The notes below the pieces were generated by a model that saw only the letters and a list, made by a program, of their open reading frames with translations, did no database searches and was not told the DNA's origin. From Ventosimonas gracilis (GTDB lineage: Bacteria > Pseudomonadota > Gammaproteobacteria > Pseudomonadales > Pseudomonadaceae), in NCBI RefSeq assembly GCF_001580025.1, contig NZ_LSZO01000135.1, positions 43,251 to 107,250 on the forward strand: DNA of 64,000 nucleotides. Direction: 5' to 3'. The position numbers and the translations under genes were made by a program. How positions within the stretch are numbered: position 1 is the stretch's first letter; the number at the start of each line of letters is the position of its first letter. Below, piece by piece: positions 31,134-41,034 of the stretch.

Positions 31134-31532
31134 TTATCCGCTATTTTCTTGCAGTTTGAGTGCAATGGAATTGATGCAGTAACGCAATCCCGAAGGCGGC
31201 GGGCCGTCCTCAAATACATGCCCCAAATGCGCATCACAGCCCGCACAGCGTACTTCAATGCGCTGCATGCCGTGGCTGTTATCGACCAAGCCGCGGATAG
31301 CATCAGGCTTAACCGGCTGCCAGTAACTCGGCCAGCCGCTGCCGGAGTCGTACTTGGCGCTGGCATCAAACAACGGTGCCTGGCAGCAAACGCAGTGATA
31401 AATCCCGGGCTTATCGCAACGGTAATAGGCGCCGCTACCGGGCATTTCGGTTTCCCCCAATCGGCAAACACGAAACTGCGCTTCGCTTAATTGCTGCCGC
31501 CACTGCTTAAGGGACTTTTCGGCTGCTGCCAT
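31134..31532 (-). CDS. msrB: Peptide methionine-R-sulfoxide reductase MsrB
   Basis: MsrB repairs the R epimer of methionine sulfoxide. The 132-residue protein has the zinc-binding pairs in [11 protein letters not shown] and [14 protein letters not shown], the GSGWPSYW motif, and the catalytic cysteine in [14 protein letters not shown] 31532 gives the usual length; the frame continues upstream. It is divergent from recC. Inverted arms at 31073-31082 and 31132-31141 bracket the gap to rbfA. Confidence 0.95.
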   Translation of the reverse strand: MAAAEKSLKQWRQQLSEAQFRVCRLGETEMPGSGAYYRCDKPGIYHCVCCQAPLFDASAKYDSGSGWPSYWQPVKPDAIRGLVDNSHGMQRIEVRCAGCDAHLGHVFEDGPPPSGLRYCINSIALKLQENSG

Positions 31533-31639
31533 CACAAAACTCCTGCTGTTTGTAAGCATTGATGGGAAAGAGCAAGCCATGCAGCATAGCCTGCCTCTTG
31601 TTACCATGCCCGCCCGCTTTACTGATAGAGCCTCGCCAA

Positions 31640-34600
31640 GTGCTTAACCTCTACCACGCCGCTGACTTGGAAAGCTTGGGCGAACTCGCCTGCACTTTAC
31701 TGGCTCAGCCGATGACCGATGCACTGTCCGCGCAGCCCATCGTTGTGCCAAGCCAAGGCATAGGCCGCTGGCTGGAACTCGCCGTTGCCCGTCATCAGGG
31801 CATTGCCATGCGCCTTGAATTTGAACTGCCTTCGGCCTTTGTTTGGCGGCTCAGTCGGCAAATATTGGGCGAATTGCCCGAGCAGTCGGCCTTTGCCCCG
31901 GAAAATCTCACCTGGCGGCTGTATGACTGGTTGAGCAAGCCTTCCAATCTGCTTCAAATTCAGCCGCTTGCGCGTTATCTGAAAGACGGTGACGAACGCA
32001 GACGGCTAACGCTGTCGGCGCGAATAGCCGATGTATTCGACCAATACCTGCTTTATCGCAACGACTGGCTGGCGGCTTGGGAACGCGGGCAGCTTTTGCA
32101 CTTGGCGGCCGATGAAGCCTGGCAAGCGCAACTGTGGCGCGAACTCACCAAAAGCGGCCATCCGCACCGCGCTCGCTTGCTCGATGCGCTGCTGCGCCGT
32201 CTATACAGCGATGAACCTCTGCCAGGCTTGCCCGAACGGCTGCTGGTGTTTGGCATCAGCAGTCTGCCGCCGCACCAATTACAGGTATTGGCCGGGCTTT
32301 CCCGCCACTGCGAAGTGGTGCTCTGTGCGCTGTCACCCTGCCGTGAGTTTTGGGGGGATTTGCGCGATAAAAAACAACTGCTGCAAGACCACAGTGTTTC
32401 GCCCGATGACTGGTACCTGGATTTGGGCAATCCGCTGCTGGCAAGCCTTGGCAAGCAGGGGCGCGACTTTTTCCAAAGCCTGCTGCAAACGCTGGAGGCC
32501 GAACAGGGCGAAGCCTTTGCCATCTACCCCGAAGACGATGAATTAACAGACGACAGCCTCTTGCACGCGCTGCAAAACGACGTACTGCGCCTGCATACAC
32601 GCACCGCTACACAGCGATTTTTGCTGGCCGAAAACGACCGCTCGCTGGAAATCCACGTTGCCCATTCGCCGCTGCGCGAGGTGGAAATCCTCTACGACCA
32701 ACTGCTCGCCCGCTTTGCCGAAGACGCGGCGCTAACGCCCGACCAAGTGGTTGTCCTTACGCCCGATATTGAGCAATACGCACCTTGGATTGAGGCGGTG
32801 TTTGCTGAAGGAGGCATCCCGTTTAACTTGGAAGGGCGCAGTCCACGCGCAGAAAACCCGCTGGCCGAACCCTTACTGAAACTGTTCGCCCTGCCCGACT
32901 CACGCTTTAGCGCCGAAGACATTCTTGACCTGCTGGAGTGTCCGCCTATTGCCGAACGCGCCGCCATCGATGATGCCGATTTTTCGTTGCTGCGCGATTG
33001 GCTGCGTGAAGCGGGCGTGCGCTGGGGACGCGACAGCAAGCACCGCGAAAGCCTTGGCTTGCCAGCAAATGCAGCGATAGGCTGGCAGGAAGGCCTGGAT
33101 CGCCTGCTGCTTGGCTTTGCCGCGCCGCCCACTTTAGCCGGTGAAAACCCACCACTGCTCGGCGAACAGGCACCACTTAATGTGCTCGAAGGCAGTCGCG
33201 CGCAGCTTTTGGGGCAGCTTTCGGCCTTTGTCAGCCTTTTAAGCAAACTGGCGCAAAGCCTGCAAAGGCCGCGCCCGCTGGCCGATTGGGCAGACAGCCT
33301 GCAACAGATACTCGATACGCTGTTTGATGAAAACAGTGCCGGTGAAGACCTGCTACTACTGCATGGAGCCTGCGCCAGACTACGCGAACAGGCCGCCGCC
33401 AGCGGTATCACCCGCCCGCTGGAACGCACCCTTATCCAGCAGCAACTCACCGATTTACTCAGCGAAAGCCGTGCCAATCGCGCATTGCTCAACGGCGCAT
33501 TGACCTTTGCCAGCATGGTGCCGCTGCGCAGCCTTCCGTTTAGCCTGATTTGCCTGCTGGGACTGGATGACCACGCGCTGCCAAGGCGCACCACAGCGGC
33601 GGGCTTTGACCTGATCACGCAGCATCCTCGTGGCGGCGACCGTATGCGTCGTCTGGACGACCGTTATCTGTTTTTAGAAGCACTACTCTGTGCCCGCAAA
33701 GCGCTCTATATCAGCTACCTGGGTCGCAGCGTGCGCGACAACAGCGAACTGCCGCCCTCGGTCTTGGTCAGCGAACTGCTCGAAGTGGTCGATCACACGG
33801 CCTTTAGCCATAATGGCGACGCCCGCGCCCTTATCCACTTTGATCATCCGCTGCAAGCCTTTGCCGCAAGCAACTTCCAAGGTGGCCGTGTGCAGAGTTT
33901 TGCCGCCCCTTGGTTTCGCGCAGCTTTAGCGCTGGCGCTGCCTGCCAGGGCAGAACCTGCGCCCTTTGCCGCGCCGCTGCCTGTCATCAAGGAGGAGACG
34001 GTTGAAGTGGAACTGGGCGACTTTTTGCGCTGCTTTGCCAACCCTTCGCGGTTCTTTCTGCAACGACGTTTAGGCATTGACCTGCCAGACAGCGACAGCA
34101 GCCTCGAAGTGGATGAACCGTTTGAACTGACGCGAAAACCGGCCCAACAACTTGCCGCGCTGGCCTTGGCAGGCTTTGAAAAGCATTGGAGCCAGGCCGC
34201 CATGCAGCCACTCGCCCGCACCCTGCTACCCGCTGGGGAACTTGGCAACGTGCATTGGCAACAACTGCAAGAGCGCATCAGCCGCTTTGCCCCGCGCCTT
34301 TGTGAACTTCGTCCGCAAGACCCGATCGAGCCACTGCGTATCGCTTTTAAAGCCGAAGGCGTACAACTTTACGGACATTTGGCGGATGTTCGCGCCAGCG
34401 GGCTATTTGACTTTCGACTGGATCAACTCGCTCCTTGGGATTTACCCGCTTTCTGGCTGCGCCATTTACTCTTGTGTCTGTGCGCACCAGCAGAAGTGAT
34501 CCGCAATAGCCTGCTGCTTTGCCCACAGCAAAGCTGGCACTTGGGCGTTATCGAACGGCCAGCAGAAGGGCTAACGCCTTGGCTTGCTGCCTACCGACAA

Positions 34601-34873
34601 GCACTTGGCCAGCCCCTGCCGTTTTTCTCGCGGGCAAGTCTTGCCTTTGCCGAAAAAGCGCAAAACCTGCCGCCCGAAGCGCCGCGCAGCGAGGCGCACA
34701 AAGCCGCGCACAATATCTGGGCAGGCAACGGTTTTATCAAGCAAAAACCCGAGCGCGAAGACCCTTGGCATGCACTCGCCTTCCGTGGCCGCGAAGCGCT
34801 CGATAGCCCATTTGCACAACTTGCCGAAACCCTTATGGTGCCTGCACTGCGCGCGCGGGTATTAGTGGAGTAG
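31640..34873 (+). CDS. recC: Exodeoxyribonuclease V subunit RecC
   Basis: RecC is the subunit of RecBCD that splits the duplex and recognises Chi. From the GTG at 31640 the protein has 1077 residues and begins [13 protein letters not shown], aligning with the E. coli RecC start. [33 protein letters not shown] and [21 protein letters not shown] are family features. The frame opens upstream with an ATG at 31562, but that adds residues not seen in RecC. No recB or recD follows; the next gene is convergent and overlaps the 3' end by 12 bases. Confidence 0.9.
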   Translation: MLNLYHAADLESLGELACTLLAQPMTDALSAQPIVVPSQGIGRWLELAVARHQGIAMRLEFELPSAFVWRLSRQILGELPEQSAFAPENLTWRLYDWLSKPSNLLQIQPLARYLKDGDERRRLTLSARIADVFDQYLLYRNDWLAAWERGQLLHLAADEAWQAQLWRELTKSGHPHRARLLDALLRRLYSDEPLPGLPERLLVFGISSLPPHQLQVLAGLSRHCEVVLCALSPCREFWGDLRDKKQLLQDHSVSPDDWYLDLGNPLLASLGKQGRDFFQSLLQTLEAEQGEAFAIYPEDDELTDDSLLHALQNDVLRLHTRTATQRFLLAENDRSLEIHVAHSPLREVEILYDQLLARFAEDAALTPDQVVVLTPDIEQYAPWIEAVFAEGGIPFNLEGRSPRAENPLAEPLLKLFALPDSRFSAEDILDLLECPPIAERAAIDDADFSLLRDWLREAGVRWGRDSKHRESLGLPANAAIGWQEGLDRLLLGFAAPPTLAGENPPLLGEQAPLNVLEGSRAQLLGQLSAFVSLLSKLAQSLQRPRPLADWADSLQQILDTLFDENSAGEDLLLLHGACARLREQAAASGITRPLERTLIQQQLTDLLSESRANRALLNGALTFASMVPLRSLPFSLICLLGLDDHALPRRTTAAGFDLITQHPRGGDRMRRLDDRYLFLEALLCARKALYISYLGRSVRDNSELPPSVLVSELLEVVDHTAFSHNGDARALIHFDHPLQAFAASNFQGGRVQSFAAPWFRAALALALPARAEPAPFAAPLPVIKEETVEVELGDFLRCFANPSRFFLQRRLGIDLPDSDSSLEVDEPFELTRKPAQQLAALALAGFEKHWSQAAMQPLARTLLPAGELGNVHWQQLQERISRFAPRLCELRPQDPIEPLRIAFKAEGVQLYGHLADVRASGLFDFRLDQLAPWDLPAFWLRHLLLCLCAPAEVIRNSLLLCPQQSWHLGVIERPAEGLTPWLAAYRQALGQPLPFFSRASLAFAEKAQNLPPEAPRSEAHKAAHNIWAGNGFIKQKPEREDPWHALAFRGREALDSPFAQLAETLMVPALRARVLVE

Positions 34874-36289
34874 CCGCGGCAGGCGCTTATCCAGCAATTG
34901 GTAAAGCGCGCTGTTTGCCGGGAAGTTGCGCAAGAGCCTTTCGCGATCGCGCGCAAAGGCGCGGGCGAAGCGATACCGGCAACGGTGCTGCTGCATGGCA
35001 TCAAGGTCGATCAAATGCCATTTGCCGCCATTCCACAGCAGGTTGTGTCCCTTTAAGTCGCCGTGACTGATTTGCGCGCGTATCAAGCTGGCGAGCAATT
35101 GCTCCAAGGCTTGGATGTAGATCTCTGGCGGCGGCTTATCGTGATAATCGGCCAAACAGGCGATTAAATCCGCACCCGGACAGTGTTCGGTCAATAGATA
35201 AGCACGGCCACGCAGGCCAAAGCGGCGCTGTTCGATCACCGCCAGTGGTTTGGGCGTGGCTATCCCATACATCAGCAGCCGATGCGCCTGCCGCCAACTG
35301 CGCAGTGCGCGGCTTTCGCGCAAGCCGCGTTTAACGGCGTGCCAGAGGCTTTTGATGTTGTAGCGTTTAAGCACCAGCCACCGGCCATGCCAATCCACAC
35401 GCGTAACGCTGGCGCTACCTTCCTGTTTGTAGCGCTCGCCATTTTCAATGTGCTGGTCAGCCGTTGCCAGCAAGGGCGACAGCTTTGATTGTTCGCTACG
35501 GCGGATAATGCAAAATCCTTGTGCGCTGCGCCGCGCGGCAAATTCACTGCAATCGCGTGTGCATTTTTTGACAAAAGCCTGCACCCGCCGCTTTCGAAAG
35601 CGCCTGATCGCTTGCAGCAATAAGGGCAAGGATAGATTTAACCCTGCGCCCGCGCGCAGGTAAGCGGGTAATAGCGGCTCAATAAAGTCTTCCAACTCTG
35701 GCGCAAGCTGGGCGAAAAACAGTGCCAGATTGTCCCGTGCCCGCCGCAGCGACAAGGGCTTGCCAAGACGCTTGACCTGAACGCCTGCGCCGTCAATCAG
35801 CCAGATTTTGCCCTCTTGTTGCAGCAGGTTGTCCAGATGTAAATCGTCCTGCCACAGCCCGTGCGCGTGCAAGCTGCCGATGCTGTGCAGCGCTTGTTCC
35901 AGCAAATGCTGCTGGCTTTGACTGAGCAGCGGCTCGCTCGCCACTTGCTGCCAGAGGCTAAGTAGACTTTGGCTGTGCTCTAGATAGTCAAACAGTAACC
36001 AGCCACCCTGTGCACACTGGCCGTTTGCCAGCAGCTTGGGCGTGGGCTGCGTTGATACGGCAAGCAGCAGTGCACCGTAAAGTTCCGTTTGGTAATGGTG
36101 GGTGAATTTGCGCCCGACAAACAGTTTGGCGAGCACGGTTTTGCCCTGCCAAAGCGCTTTACCGACATAGCGCTGCGCGGGCAGTACGCGCAGCCATTGT
36201 TCAACGCGCAGCACTTCGCCATCTGCAAGCTCAATCAGCAGAGGTAGCGGTGGCTCACGTCCGCTGCCTGGCAGTTCGGCAAGCTGCAC
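34862..36289 (-). CDS. Tandem kinase-fold protein of the LPS core cluster (PA5006-like)
   Basis: This 475-residue protein contains two consecutive eukaryotic-like kinase folds. The N-half has a catalytic-loop-like segment GLWQDDLHLDNLL followed by IWLIDGAGVQ. The C-half has ISHGDLKGHNLLW followed by HLIDLDAM. Both keep the aspartates needed for phosphotransfer, so both could be active. It matches the gene following wapQ in Pseudomonas, thought to act on inner-core heptose phosphates; the substrate is unknown. The start is a GTG sharing one base with the wapQ stop, and it is last in the operon. Confidence 0.82.
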   Translation of the reverse strand: MQLAELPGSGREPPLPLLIELADGEVLRVEQWLRVLPAQRYVGKALWQGKTVLAKLFVGRKFTHHYQTELYGALLLAVSTQPTPKLLANGQCAQGGWLLFDYLEHSQSLLSLWQQVASEPLLSQSQQHLLEQALHSIGSLHAHGLWQDDLHLDNLLQQEGKIWLIDGAGVQVKRLGKPLSLRRARDNLALFFAQLAPELEDFIEPLLPAYLRAGAGLNLSLPLLLQAIRRFRKRRVQAFVKKCTRDCSEFAARRSAQGFCIIRRSEQSKLSPLLATADQHIENGERYKQEGSASVTRVDWHGRWLVLKRYNIKSLWHAVKRGLRESRALRSWRQAHRLLMYGIATPKPLAVIEQRRFGLRGRAYLLTEHCPGADLIACLADYHDKPPPEIYIQALEQLLASLIRAQISHGDLKGHNLLWNGGKWHLIDLDAMQQHRCRYRFARAFARDRERLLRNFPANSALYQLLDKRLPRLLH

Positions 36290-37032
36290 TAACGTGCCTG
36301 CTTTCGCTGGCTGCGGGCGCTTAAGCGCTCAAGCCAGGGCGTCAGGTTTTCGCCTTGGGGCAGATAGCTGCGCAGAAACAGTCTTTGCTCATCCGCCGAC
36401 CAAGGCTCGCTACGACGCAGCAGGGGTTCGAGATCGCTGATACGATCGCGCTGAAAAGGCAGCAGCGGGCGGGCTTTTTCCAGGTCAATCAGGCAGCTTT
36501 GCCAATCGTCTTGGGTTTGTCGCAAGAAAATATGCTTAGGGTAAAGGCAGCCGTGTTTTTGCCGAGCTTGATGCAGATTTTTTGCAAGTGCGCCGCAGCA
36601 GCAGACAATGGCTTGTCGCTGCCCGCTCGCTAAGGTCTGCCAGTTTTTAAGATAACTGCAAAGGTCATTAAAACCGTCCAGCGCATGCGTTAATAAAATG
36701 GCACGTTGTTCTTTACCGCTGTCGCGCGTACCGAAATAAGCACAAGTCACGGCGGCAATATTAAGGCGCTGGAATTTTTGGATATTGCGCCATTCACGCG
36801 CACACAGCGACTCGCCAAAAGGATGATGCAAGCTGCGGGTAAAATAGCCTTGCTGGCGCTTGAGATAATACCGGGCACTGCCGATTTTAAGAAAACAAAC
36901 TGAGCTTACGCCACCACGGCGGATATTGGGTTCATCCACCGACGCAAGGTCAAGTCGCCACAGCGCTTCAAAATCGGCAAGTCCGGCAGCGTTCAGCGCC
37001 TGTAGGTCGGTTTGGGCGATAAAGTCCTTCAT
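36289..37032 (-). CDS. wapQ: LPS core kinase-like protein WapQ
   Basis: This 247-residue protein has a reduced kinase fold. A lysine in ARYYLKRQQGYF and the late LIDLEKARPLLPF metal-binding segment are clear, while the catalytic loop is the divergent HGCLYPKHIFLR found in the WapQ/InaA group. It is predicted to phosphorylate the inner-core oligosaccharide. The ATG at 37032 overlaps the wapP stop by four bases; the frame extends eight codons upstream. Symbol assigned by order and similarity. Confidence 0.83.
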   Translation of the reverse strand: MKDFIAQTDLQALNAAGLADFEALWRLDLASVDEPNIRRGGVSSVCFLKIGSARYYLKRQQGYFTRSLHHPFGESLCAREWRNIQKFQRLNIAAVTCAYFGTRDSGKEQRAILLTHALDGFNDLCSYLKNWQTLASGQRQAIVCCCGALAKNLHQARQKHGCLYPKHIFLRQTQDDWQSCLIDLEKARPLLPFQRDRISDLEPLLRRSEPWSADEQRLFLRSYLPQGENLTPWLERLSARSQRKQAR

Positions 37033-37748
37033 TCGCGTCCTTGAAAAAATCGGCAAATGCGGCGGATGCGCTTTTTATCTTGCCGGTTAAGCCGCAACTG
37101 GCCGCTGTATTGCAGGTAAAAGCGCAGCCTTTGCGCCGCCCTTAAGTGGTATTTGCCGAGCTTATCCAGGCAGGCCAAGTCTTTGATAATGCGGTATTCG
37201 AGCAGCGGCCAACGCCAAAAGCGGCCGCTAGGGCAGTCGATAAAAAAGACATTACCAAGGCCATCGACCAGCACATTGCGCCATTTTAAATCGTTATGGG
37301 CAAAGCGATTCGCGTGCAGGGCGCGTGTGGCAGTGGCCAGTTGCTCGCTGATGCGCCCAACAAAGGCGCGGTCTTTCAGCCTTGGGTCGTTATTGCCCGC
37401 GAGTTTGGCGAGGTCTTCGCAGCCTTTAAGTTCCGCAGTAATCAACGCGCCGCGCACAAAGCCGCCGCAGCGGCGCTGCAAACCAAAAGCCAGCAACGGC
37501 GCACAGGCAATACCCCAGCGCGCAAAGTGCTGAAGATTTTCCCATTCGCTTTGCACCTTGGGTTTGCTCAGCCAACGCCGTGGCCCGTGACACCAGTAGC
37601 GCTTAAGATAAAAACCGCGGCCCTGATGGTTAATCCGCAGGACTTCAGACTGCGAATCGCCGGAAACCTTTTCGCCACAAAGCGCAAAGACGGCATCAAG
37701 GCTCGGGAAGACCTCAGCTAGCGCGGGGTCAACGGTCCAGCGGTTCAC
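37029..37748 (-). CDS. wapP: LPS heptose kinase-like protein WapP
   Basis: This 239-residue small kinase has YLKRYW near residue 48, the catalytic loop FAHNDLKWRNVL with D153, and FFIDCPSG with D171. It matches the gene after waaP in Pseudomonas, a probable inner-core heptose kinase working at the cytoplasmic face. The start is a GTG at 37748 overlapping the waaP stop by four bases, so the kinases are translationally coupled. Confidence 0.85.
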   Translation of the reverse strand: MNRWTVDPALAEVFPSLDAVFALCGEKVSGDSQSEVLRINHQGRGFYLKRYWCHGPRRWLSKPKVQSEWENLQHFARWGIACAPLLAFGLQRRCGGFVRGALITAELKGCEDLAKLAGNNDPRLKDRAFVGRISEQLATATRALHANRFAHNDLKWRNVLVDGLGNVFFIDCPSGRFWRWPLLEYRIIKDLACLDKLGKYHLRAAQRLRFYLQYSGQLRLNRQDKKRIRRICRFFQGRE

Positions 37749-38548
37749 AGCATCGCCTCTTTACGCAGGTAGCGTTGCTGTAGCCGCCGCGCTTTGCGCC
37801 TTAGCCAAGCTAACAGCACGGCCTCGTTTGCCAAGATTTCACGTAGCGGGCGCTGAAAATAGCGTTGCAAAAAGCGCAGTTCATCACGGCGCGTTAAGCC
37901 AATCGTCAGCGCAGAAAAATAAAGTCCCGCCAAGTCCTTATTACGCCAGCGTTTTGGCACTTTTGAGCGAGTTTGCGCGCGGTGCAGGTCAATCAAGGAA
38001 AGCCTTGGGTGATCCGTGGGCGCTTTATCCAGATGCAATAGAAAATGGCAGATATAGCAGTCGCGGTGGTTCACCCCGCCTTGGTGCATGGCGGCTGTGA
38101 TACGCGCCACCTCCATGATCAGGGCGCGTTTTAAAGCAGGTTCAGGCGGCTCAGTGCGCCAATCTTGGCAGAACTGCTCAAGGTCAATGGTCGGTGCGAG
38201 TTCGCGGGTGATGATAAAGGACTGCTGTCTTGCCGGATTGCGTCCCTTTTCACCAAAAGCGACCGCCTGCATGCTGGGTACGCCCAATTGCTGCAAACGC
38301 TCAAGCGCCCGCCATTCCTGCCCGGCGCCCAATACCGGGGATTTGGCGCTGAGCCAGTTTTTGCCCATTTCCCGCCAGCCAATGCCTTGGTGGATTTTGA
38401 CGAAAAAACCTTGACCGTCCACTTCCACACGTAAAGTCCGCCGCCCTTCCAAGGCGCGGTAGACCTTGCCTTGCAGCTTTAAAACCTCAACAAAGGGGTC
38501 TTTATCCTGCCATAGGGTTTTAAAAGGCTCAGCCAATATCAGACGCAT
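37745..38548 (-). CDS. waaP: Lipopolysaccharide core heptose I kinase WaaP
   Basis: WaaP phosphorylates heptose I of the LPS inner core, which is important for outer-membrane integrity in Pseudomonas. The 267-residue protein has FFVKIHQGIGWREMGKNW, the catalytic loop VNHRDCYICHFLL with D163, and LSLIDLHRAQ with D187. Length and motifs match the family well. It is 12 bases after waaG and overlaps wapP. Confidence 0.95.
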   Translation of the reverse strand: MRLILAEPFKTLWQDKDPFVEVLKLQGKVYRALEGRRTLRVEVDGQGFFVKIHQGIGWREMGKNWLSAKSPVLGAGQEWRALERLQQLGVPSMQAVAFGEKGRNPARQQSFIITRELAPTIDLEQFCQDWRTEPPEPALKRALIMEVARITAAMHQGGVNHRDCYICHFLLHLDKAPTDHPRLSLIDLHRAQTRSKVPKRWRNKDLAGLYFSALTIGLTRRDELRFLQRYFQRPLREILANEAVLLAWLRRKARRLQQRYLRKEAML

Positions 38549-38560
38549 AAAAAGCGACCC

Positions 38561-39670
38561 TTAAGCCAAAATCAAGTCCGCCGCGTGTTGCGGCAGGCGG
38601 TATAAATCGACCTGTCCGGCAAAGGCCAACGCGTTTTGCGCATAATGAGCGCGCTCGTCATCGTCCGTTAGCATCTGCTCCAAGCGTTCGACCAGCGCCT
38701 GCTGCATAAACGGGCTGGGCAGCACCCAACCGGCCTTGGCCTCGCGAATGTAGTGCGCGTAGCCACAAATATCGGTGACCAGCACCGGCAGACCAAAGAC
38801 CAAGGCTTCCAGCAGCACGGCTCCGGCGCTCTCAAAGTAAGCGGGGTGAATCAGCAGGTCTGCACCCAATAGAAAGCGTGCAATGTCGTCACGTCCGCCC
38901 AGAAAGCGCACCCGTTCGCCAACGCCCTGTTGTTTTGCCAGCTTTACAAAGGCTTTGGGATTGTCTTCGCCAATAACAAATAATTGTGTGCGTTGTTTGA
39001 GCGAGCCAGGCAGCGCCGCCAAAGCTTTAATGCTGCGGTCAACGCCCTTGGTTTTAAAGCCGGAGCCGATGCAAAGCAGCAAGCGCTCACCTTCTTCGAG
39101 CTGCCATTCACGGCGAAAATCCGCGCGGATGGTTTTGCCATCGAGCGGCCTTTTGCGGTCTTGCCCAAGCCCCGGCGGCAGCAGGTGCAGGCGGTTTGGC
39201 GGGGTTTGGTAGTGCGCAATAAACAGCGGCTGTTGCATCTTTGCAATCAGCAGGATTTGTGTGGCCGACTGTGCTGAAAAGACCGCTTGCTCGTAATGAA
39301 GAAAGTGCCGGTAACGCCCACTTAAATGGCGCAGCCAAGACGACTGATGGGTTTTTTCTGCCAGACAGCCGTCCGCCGCAAAGTAAAAATCAAGACCCGG
39401 CATTTTGTTAAAGCCAATCACCCGCTCAGCCGGGCGCTGTTGTAATTGCCTACTGAGCCACTGGCTGAATTTTTGATTGCGCCGGTGGCTGGAAAACGCA
39501 CGAACCGGCGCGATATTAAGTTCAAAGCCTTGCGGTAGTTCGCCTTGCCACTCCAGGCAATACACGCGAATCACATGCCCACGCCGCTGGCATTCCAGCG
39601 CAATGCGCAAAAAATCACGCTGCAAGCCACCAAACGGAAAGTATTTGTACAGTACAAAAGCCAAAGTCAT
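38561..39670 (-). CDS. waaG: LPS core glucosyltransferase WaaG
   Basis: This 369-residue GT4 glycosyltransferase has the acceptor-side start LYKYFPFGGLQRDFLRIA and the donor-binding GADLLIHPAYFESAGAVLLEAL with the EX7E-type glutamates. It fits the enzyme adding the first outer-core sugar to heptose II. The ATG shares one base with the waaC stop. Sugar identity is inferred from order and family. Confidence 0.93.
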   Translation of the reverse strand: MTLAFVLYKYFPFGGLQRDFLRIALECQRRGHVIRVYCLEWQGELPQGFELNIAPVRAFSSHRRNQKFSQWLSRQLQQRPAERVIGFNKMPGLDFYFAADGCLAEKTHQSSWLRHLSGRYRHFLHYEQAVFSAQSATQILLIAKMQQPLFIAHYQTPPNRLHLLPPGLGQDRKRPLDGKTIRADFRREWQLEEGERLLLCIGSGFKTKGVDRSIKALAALPGSLKQRTQLFVIGEDNPKAFVKLAKQQGVGERVRFLGGRDDIARFLLGADLLIHPAYFESAGAVLLEALVFGLPVLVTDICGYAHYIREAKAGWVLPSPFMQQALVERLEQMLTDDDERAHYAQNALAFAGQVDLYRLPQHAADLILA

Positions 39671-40656
39671 CAGGCGCTCTTATCCAGCAGGGTTTGCAGC
39701 GCTTTGCCGACTTGTTCAGGCAAAAGGCTGTCGAAACAGGGTTGATAACGGTCGCCACGTCCGGAGTGCTCGCTTATCGCGCACAGATGCTGTTGATTAG
39801 CCCCGCGCGTACCCACCCGCGCGGGCAGCGTCGGCCCGTACAGGGAAAGGCAAGGCACCGAAAGCGCCGCCGCCAGATGACCCAGGCCGCTGTCTACCGC
39901 CACACAGGCACGCGCTCCGGCAATGGCGCTCGCCATGCCGTTAAGGTCAAGCGGCGGCAATACCTGCACCTGCTTAAGGCCAGCGGCCAAGCGCTGCGCC
40001 CGTGCCTGCTCGGCGGCATTACCAAAGGGCAGGCGAACCGGCAGCTTTATTTGCTCTAAAAGAGTACGCCAGAACGGCTCCGGCCAGTGTTTGCTCGGCC
40101 AAGTGGTGCCGTGCAAAAACAACAAATAGGGTTCGCTGTTTTGTGGCATAAAATCTTGCCGTGACAGGCCGTAATCTGGCGCATCCATTGGCGGCGGATA
40201 ATTTAGCGCCTGCGCCAATAACTGGCGCAGGCGGTCTATCGCATGCTGGTTTTTATCGACAAAAAAACGCTTCTGGTAAAAGCGGCTCGAAAGCGCTTCA
40301 CGGGCGCTGGCGCTATCGAATCCGGCTATCGGCGCAGAAGCTGCCCGCGAAAGCCAAGCGCTTTTTAGCAGCCCCTGCGCATCAATCACCAAGTCGTAAT
40401 CCGTCGCCCGCACTTGCTGCTTAAACGCCCGCCATTCATCGTTACTAAGCAGCGGCCAAAAGCGCTTGCGCCAACGCCGCACGGCGACCAAAAGCACCTG
40501 ATCTACCGCCGAATGCCAAGCAGGGATTTGCGCAAAGTGCTCCTCGGCCACCCAATCAAAACGGATGGCCGGATGAGCGCGCCTCGCATCCGTCAGCGCG
40601 GGCAGACAATGGATTAAATCGCCCATTGAGGAGGTTTTTACCAGCAGTACGCGCAT
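39670..40656 (-). CDS. waaC: Lipopolysaccharide heptosyltransferase I WaaC
   Basis: WaaC adds the first heptose to Kdo. The 328-residue GT9 protein starts MRVLLVKTSSMGDLIHCLPAL, has VIDAQGLLKSAW, a donor-site FLHGTTWPSKHWP and VAVDSGLGHLAAAL. In Pseudomonas waaF precedes it and lies next to ilvE; here no waaF is adjacent and ilvE is 15 kb away. It is the first gene of the core operon, with a 378-base divergent region upstream. Confidence 0.95.
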   Translation of the reverse strand: MRVLLVKTSSMGDLIHCLPALTDARRAHPAIRFDWVAEEHFAQIPAWHSAVDQVLLVAVRRWRKRFWPLLSNDEWRAFKQQVRATDYDLVIDAQGLLKSAWLSRAASAPIAGFDSASAREALSSRFYQKRFFVDKNQHAIDRLRQLLAQALNYPPPMDAPDYGLSRQDFMPQNSEPYLLFLHGTTWPSKHWPEPFWRTLLEQIKLPVRLPFGNAAEQARAQRLAAGLKQVQVLPPLDLNGMASAIAGARACVAVDSGLGHLAAALSVPCLSLYGPTLPARVGTRGANQQHLCAISEHSGRGDRYQPCFDSLLPEQVGKALQTLLDKSA

Positions 40657-41034
40657 CTAAGGCTATCCACGGGCAACACAAACAGGCGTTTTTAAGTGTT
40701 CAAACAGAGGGTTCAAAGCAGGCTCTGGTGGCAGTTTTAAGGGTAAGGTCGCAAAGGGCGCGATTTTACCGCAAAGCGCTGCGCTCTGTTTTCGTTTCAA
40801 ACAGCCGCCGAAAAAGCCTTGCCGCCTTTTGACAGCAGTAATACTCTGCGCGAACCTATGCGCGAACCTCTGTGTAAACAGTCGCGTGCGGTGCAGTTAT
40901 CTTTCTTTGCTGAAAAATCTACAGATTGGCTTTTCATTGTTATTTTTATTACCGCTGTTTTTCGCTTCAGTTCAGTCCATTAAATTTAATTGTTAAACCA
41001 CAAAGTATCCGTGGAAATTTGAGGAGTATTGCTC
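40657..41034. promoter_or_regulatory. Divergent promoter region waaC / aldehyde dehydrogenase, with 11-base tandem repeat
   Basis: No gene is seen. A TTGACA hexamer lies at 40829-40834 on the plus strand. Just downstream the 11-mer TGCGCGAACCT occurs twice, at 40847-40857 and 40859-40869, offset by 12 bases, which looks like an operator. The final 100 bases are AT-rich, and GAGGAG at 41021-41026 is the ribosome binding site of the aldehyde dehydrogenase. Confidence 0.5.
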
